From positions 1-64,000 of the forward strand of contig JANXMZ010000025.1 of the NCBI GenBank assembly GCA_025354385.1: a DNA stretch of 64,000 nt, read 5' to 3'. Source of the stretch: Bacteroidota bacterium. Lineage in GTDB: Bacteria; Bacteroidota; Bacteroidia; NS11-12g; UBA955. The translations under genes and the position numbers were made by a program. The first letter of the stretch is position 1; every line of letters starts with the position of its first letter. The notes beneath the pieces were generated by a model. That model worked only from the letters and a program-made list of their open reading frames with translations. It was not told the origin of the DNA and searched no databases. Of the stretch, positions 61,733 through 64,000 are shown piece after piece.

Positions 61733-62236
61733 TTAAGAATGCAAAACTTCGGGATTGTCATTATTGATGGCACCAACACCATTTGGACCTATGTATTTAG
61801 CACTACCAAACGCTAATATAGCTTGGAAAATAATGCCCAGAATAATAAGTCCTGCAGTAAAACCAGGACCTTTTCCAAAACTTTTGCTTAAGCGATTGGT
61901 ATCAATAATAGCAATAATAAGTATTGCCAAACCGCCAATACCCGATAATAAACCACCCATTGCAGAACCTTTAACTGCCATTGCAATACCAATTCCATAT
62001 AGCACTCCGCAAACAAGGTAAACTAATAGCCAAGAAGCTGGTCTTCCAATGATTCTTAAATAAACAATAGCATTGTAAATTGGGATTATGCAAGCCCAAC
62101 CTGGTTGATTAGCTTTTGTAAAGATCTTCCATTGAATAACAATGGCAAATACAATGAATACGAGCAGAAAAATCATGAATCCTGCTCCCATTTGCATAAG
62201 AGCGGCAGAAGAAGGTTGTGTAATTGTTGGTTCCAT
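61733..62236 (-). CDS. DUF5684-like polytopic membrane protein
   Basis: A 167-residue protein with four to five transmembrane helices. The motif IFTKANQPGWACIIPIYNAIVYLRIIGRPASW, of which PGWAC and PIYN are family signatures, is typical of DUF5684 proteins (often called signal-peptidase-like or uncharacterised), function unknown. The reading frame runs to 62305, but the ATG at 62236 (MEPTITQPSS) begins a short polar head before the first helix; the longer form would add a poor segment. Ends with a hydrophilic tail NNDNPEVLHS. Confidence 0.72.
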   Translation of the reverse strand: MEPTITQPSSAALMQMGAGFMIFLLVFIVFAIVIQWKIFTKANQPGWACIIPIYNAIVYLRIIGRPASWLLVYLVCGVLYGIGIAMAVKGSAMGGLLSGIGGLAILIIAIIDTNRLSKSFGKGPGFTAGLIILGIIFQAILAFGSAKYIGPNGVGAINNDNPEVLHS

Positions 62237-62402
62237 ATTAAATATATATATTAAACAATATTGGAAAATATATTTTACAAATCCAAATATATTAAAACTA
62301 ATCAAAGTTAAATTGATTAATAACTCATAAATGATTGATAGTTAATGAATAATATCTTTACTAATTTTGTACACACTGCGCCAAAAGGAATGAATTTTAA
62401 CA

Positions 62403-62410
62403 TATTTTTG
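62403..62410 (+). promoter_or_regulatory. -7 box of holB
   Basis: TATTTTTG matches TAnnTTTG; predicted start about 62414, four bases before the TTG at 62418. A second possible box, TAATTTTG, is at 62362-62369. Confidence 0.5.
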
Positions 62411-62417
62411 CGTCCAA

Positions 62418-63545
62418 TTGAAGTTTAAAGAAATATACGGTCAATCAGAAATAAAAGGTAAATTAATTAGCGCAACAAAATCTGGAAGAGTGCCTCATGC
62501 TCAATTATTTACATCTAAAGAAGGGGCGATGAGCTTGCCTTTAGCAATTGCCTATGCCCAATATTTATCATGCACCAATAAACAAGAAGAGGATAGTTGC
62601 GGGGTGTGCAGTAGTTGTCGAAAATATGAATTGTTGGCTCATCCTGATTTACATTTTACTTTTCCATTTTATGGGGATAACAAAACAAGTTCAAATGATT
62701 TTATAGTTGAATTTCGCAAAACTATTTTAGAAAATCCTTTGATGAGTTACAGTGATTGGGTAGAGGCTATAGTTGGAGAAGGTAAAAATTTAAACATTAA
62801 TATTTTCGAAATTCGAAGTATTTTCAAAAGGTTATCGCTAAGGGCTTATGAAAGCGAATATAAAGTGCTCATTATTTGGTTGCCTGAATTTCTTAAAAAA
62901 GAAGGTAATGTATTGTTAAAATTGGTGGAAGAGCCTCCCGATAATACCATTTTTTTATTTGTTACTGAGAATCAAAGTGAGATATTACCTACCATTATTT
63001 CCAGAACACAAATTTTAACAATTCCTAACTACAATCATACAGAAATTGAAACCTACCTTGTTGAGAATAATATTATTGTTGATAGTGGATTAGCGCGAAA
63101 TATTGCGGTAATGGCAGAAGGTAATCTTAATAAAGCAGTGAAACTTGCGGGAGGGATGGAAAGTCCAATGTTTGATGTGTTTCGTCAATGGTTACTGAAT
63201 TGCCATGCTGGTAATATGGAAGGCATCTTTGCCTTTACCGAAAAATTATCAGAAGAGGGAAAGGATTTTTTTAAGATATTTTTGATTTATGGGTTGCACA
63301 TTGTGAGGGCCACATTGCTTTCTAATCATCAATCGGCTAATGGTTGGTTAACGGCGAATGAAAATGAATTTGTAGGAAAATTATCTAAATTTATTCATAT
63401 TGGCAATGCTCAAGAAATTTATAAAGCCTTTAACGACAGTATATTCGAAACTGAAAGATATGGCAATGTTAAATTAATCTATATTAACCTATCTTTGAAA
63501 CTTAAAAATAGTATGAAACCTTTGAATCAAAAGGCTGCTGTTTAA
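62418..63545 (+). CDS. holB: DNA polymerase III delta' subunit
   Basis: A 375-residue clamp-loader delta' subunit. The zinc knuckle CGVCSSCRKYELLAHPD (with an earlier Cys in LSCTNKQEEDSC) and the ISRTQ segment (sensor SRC-like) are visible; the P-loop region reads TSKEGAMSLP with no GKT, as expected of delta', which does not bind ATP. Starts with TTG close behind a promoter. The next gene is ricT, the same order as holB-yaaT in Bacillus. Confidence 0.92.
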   Translation: MKFKEIYGQSEIKGKLISATKSGRVPHAQLFTSKEGAMSLPLAIAYAQYLSCTNKQEEDSCGVCSSCRKYELLAHPDLHFTFPFYGDNKTSSNDFIVEFRKTILENPLMSYSDWVEAIVGEGKNLNINIFEIRSIFKRLSLRAYESEYKVLIIWLPEFLKKEGNVLLKLVEEPPDNTIFLFVTENQSEILPTIISRTQILTIPNYNHTEIETYLVENNIIVDSGLARNIAVMAEGNLNKAVKLAGGMESPMFDVFRQWLLNCHAGNMEGIFAFTEKLSEEGKDFFKIFLIYGLHIVRATLLSNHQSANGWLTANENEFVGKLSKFIHIGNAQEIYKAFNDSIFETERYGNVKLIYINLSLKLKNSMKPLNQKAAV

Positions 63546-63583
63546 ATAAATAACAATTTTTAAAATTAAATAAATAAAAAATA

Positions 63584-64000
63584 ATGGGATGTGGAAGTTG
63601 TGGTACAACTACAGGTAAGGCTCCGGGTGGTTGCAAAAGCAATGGCACTTGTGGCACCAGTGGTTGTAATAAATTAAATGTGTATGATTGGTTGAGTGAT
63701 GTGGCATTGCCAGATGATTATCAACCTTTCAATATTATAGAAATAAGATTTAAAGGCAGTAGAAAGGAGTTTTTTAAAAACACCTCCAACCTTGAACTGT
63801 ATTCCGGTGATCCGGTAATAGTAGATTCCGACACAGGTTATGATTTAGGGCATGTATCTGTTAGCGGAGAATTGGTTCGATTGCAATTAAAGAAAAGAGG
63901 CATCGCAGAAAATTCAGATCAAATTAGAAATATTCAGCGTAAGGCTGTTGACAAGGATGTCGAAAAATATCAAGAAGCTAAATTTCGCGAAGCCAAAGTT
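63584..64000 (+). CDS. ricT: RicT (PSP1-domain) protein, cut by window edge
   Basis: The first 139 codons of a longer gene, open to the window end. The head is Cys-rich (MGCGSCGTTTGKAPGGCKSNGTCG, then TSGCNK), consistent with a Fe-S-binding RicT; the next part NVYDWLSDVALPDDYQPFNIIEIRFKGSRKEFF and TGYDLGHVSVSGELVRLQLKKRG is the start of the PSP1 domain. RicT is part of the Ric complex with Fe-S clusters that tunes RNA processing in Bacillus. It follows holB by 38 bases; in other Bacteroidota gldH tends to come next, which lies beyond this window. Confidence 0.88.
   Translation, partial: MGCGSCGTTTGKAPGGCKSNGTCGTSGCNKLNVYDWLSDVALPDDYQPFNIIEIRFKGSRKEFFKNTSNLELYSGDPVIVDSDTGYDLGHVSVSGELVRLQLKKRGIAENSDQIRNIQRKAVDKDVEKYQEAKFREAKV

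Noticed and set aside
1..64000. tRNA, rRNA, CRISPR, insertion sequence, riboswitch
   Set aside because: Looked for cloverleaf-like stems, regularly spaced repeats, transposase motifs and known leader structures near metF and typA; none found by eye. A tool search could still find small RNAs.

Overview
The window is about 64 kb of AT-rich chromosome from a member of the Bacteroidota, probably a free-living Chitinophagales/Sphingobacteriales-like lineage. The evidence is eight proteins with type IX secretion (T9SS) sorting tails (type A, and two with the type B, gliding-motility-associated tail), promoters of the Bacteroidota type (TTTG-N19-TAnnTTTG), weak Shine-Dalgarno sites, and family members typical of the phylum (DUF6787, YtxJ, LapA, RicT next to HolB, LytS/LytTR pairs). 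I see no rRNA, tRNA, CRISPR array, transposase or clear prophage. Most of the window is an ordinary chromosomal mix of housekeeping and surface-protein genes.

Layout. 1-281: a GC-richer, repeat-like intergenic stretch. 0.3-4.7 kb: a DUF1287 secreted protein, an SBBP beta-propeller T9SS protein, an unrecognised helical protein, and a divergent DoxX/HxlR redox-type pair with a palindrome between their promoters. 4.9-8.7 kb: thymidine kinase, a UbiA-like membrane protein, a DUF6787-mrp-nfu Fe-S operon and a LOG-family protein. 8.8-12.4 kb: M28 peptidase with PDZ domain, metF, rsgA. 12.5-17.8 kb: M43 T9SS metalloprotease, then a three-gene TonB-receptor cassette closed by a terminator. 17.8-25.3 kb: lhgO-lapA, DinB, a THUMP-like methyltransferase, a 41-residue lipoprotein with ytxJ, OsmC, an outer-membrane protein with lipA, a mini T9SS protein, a helical repeat protein, a Bax-inhibitor-1 protein. 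25.4-31.5 kb: two tandem paralogous approximately 990-residue T9SS surface proteins. 31.5-34.3 kb: a spermidine-synthase-like protein, an outer-membrane protein, then rpsF-rpsR-rplI. 34.4-41.3 kb: a 1225-residue TraB-domain protein, typA, a small lipoprotein, a second mini T9SS protein, an S4 protein, an acetyltransferase.

41.5-51.9 kb: a LytS-type sensor kinase with propeller ectodomain, a 1853-residue PKD-repeat type B T9SS protein, two small reverse-strand genes, and a LytTR response regulator, possibly one signalling/adhesion locus. 52-57.7 kb: ChaN-like protein, recG, an NtrC-type regulator with an altered GAFTGA loop, and Sua5. 57.8-64 kb: a ferredoxin-reductase-like flavoprotein directly followed by a radical SAM/SPASM enzyme, a type B T9SS protein, a 3-hydroxyacyl-CoA-dehydrogenase-like protein lacking key residues, a RidA protein with a possible lipoprotein signal, a DUF5684-like membrane protein, holB, and the start of ricT cut by the window edge.

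Many start codons here are settled by the promoter: the -7 box lies so close to the start that several mRNAs would be leaderless or nearly so, and TTG/GTG starts are frequent. No obviously new multi-gene system is proven. The best candidates for a second look are the flavoprotein/radical SAM pair, the sensor-adhesin-regulator locus, the TraB fusion protein, the tandem surface paralogues, the degenerate dehydrogenase, and the two T9SS proteins that are little more than a sorting tail.
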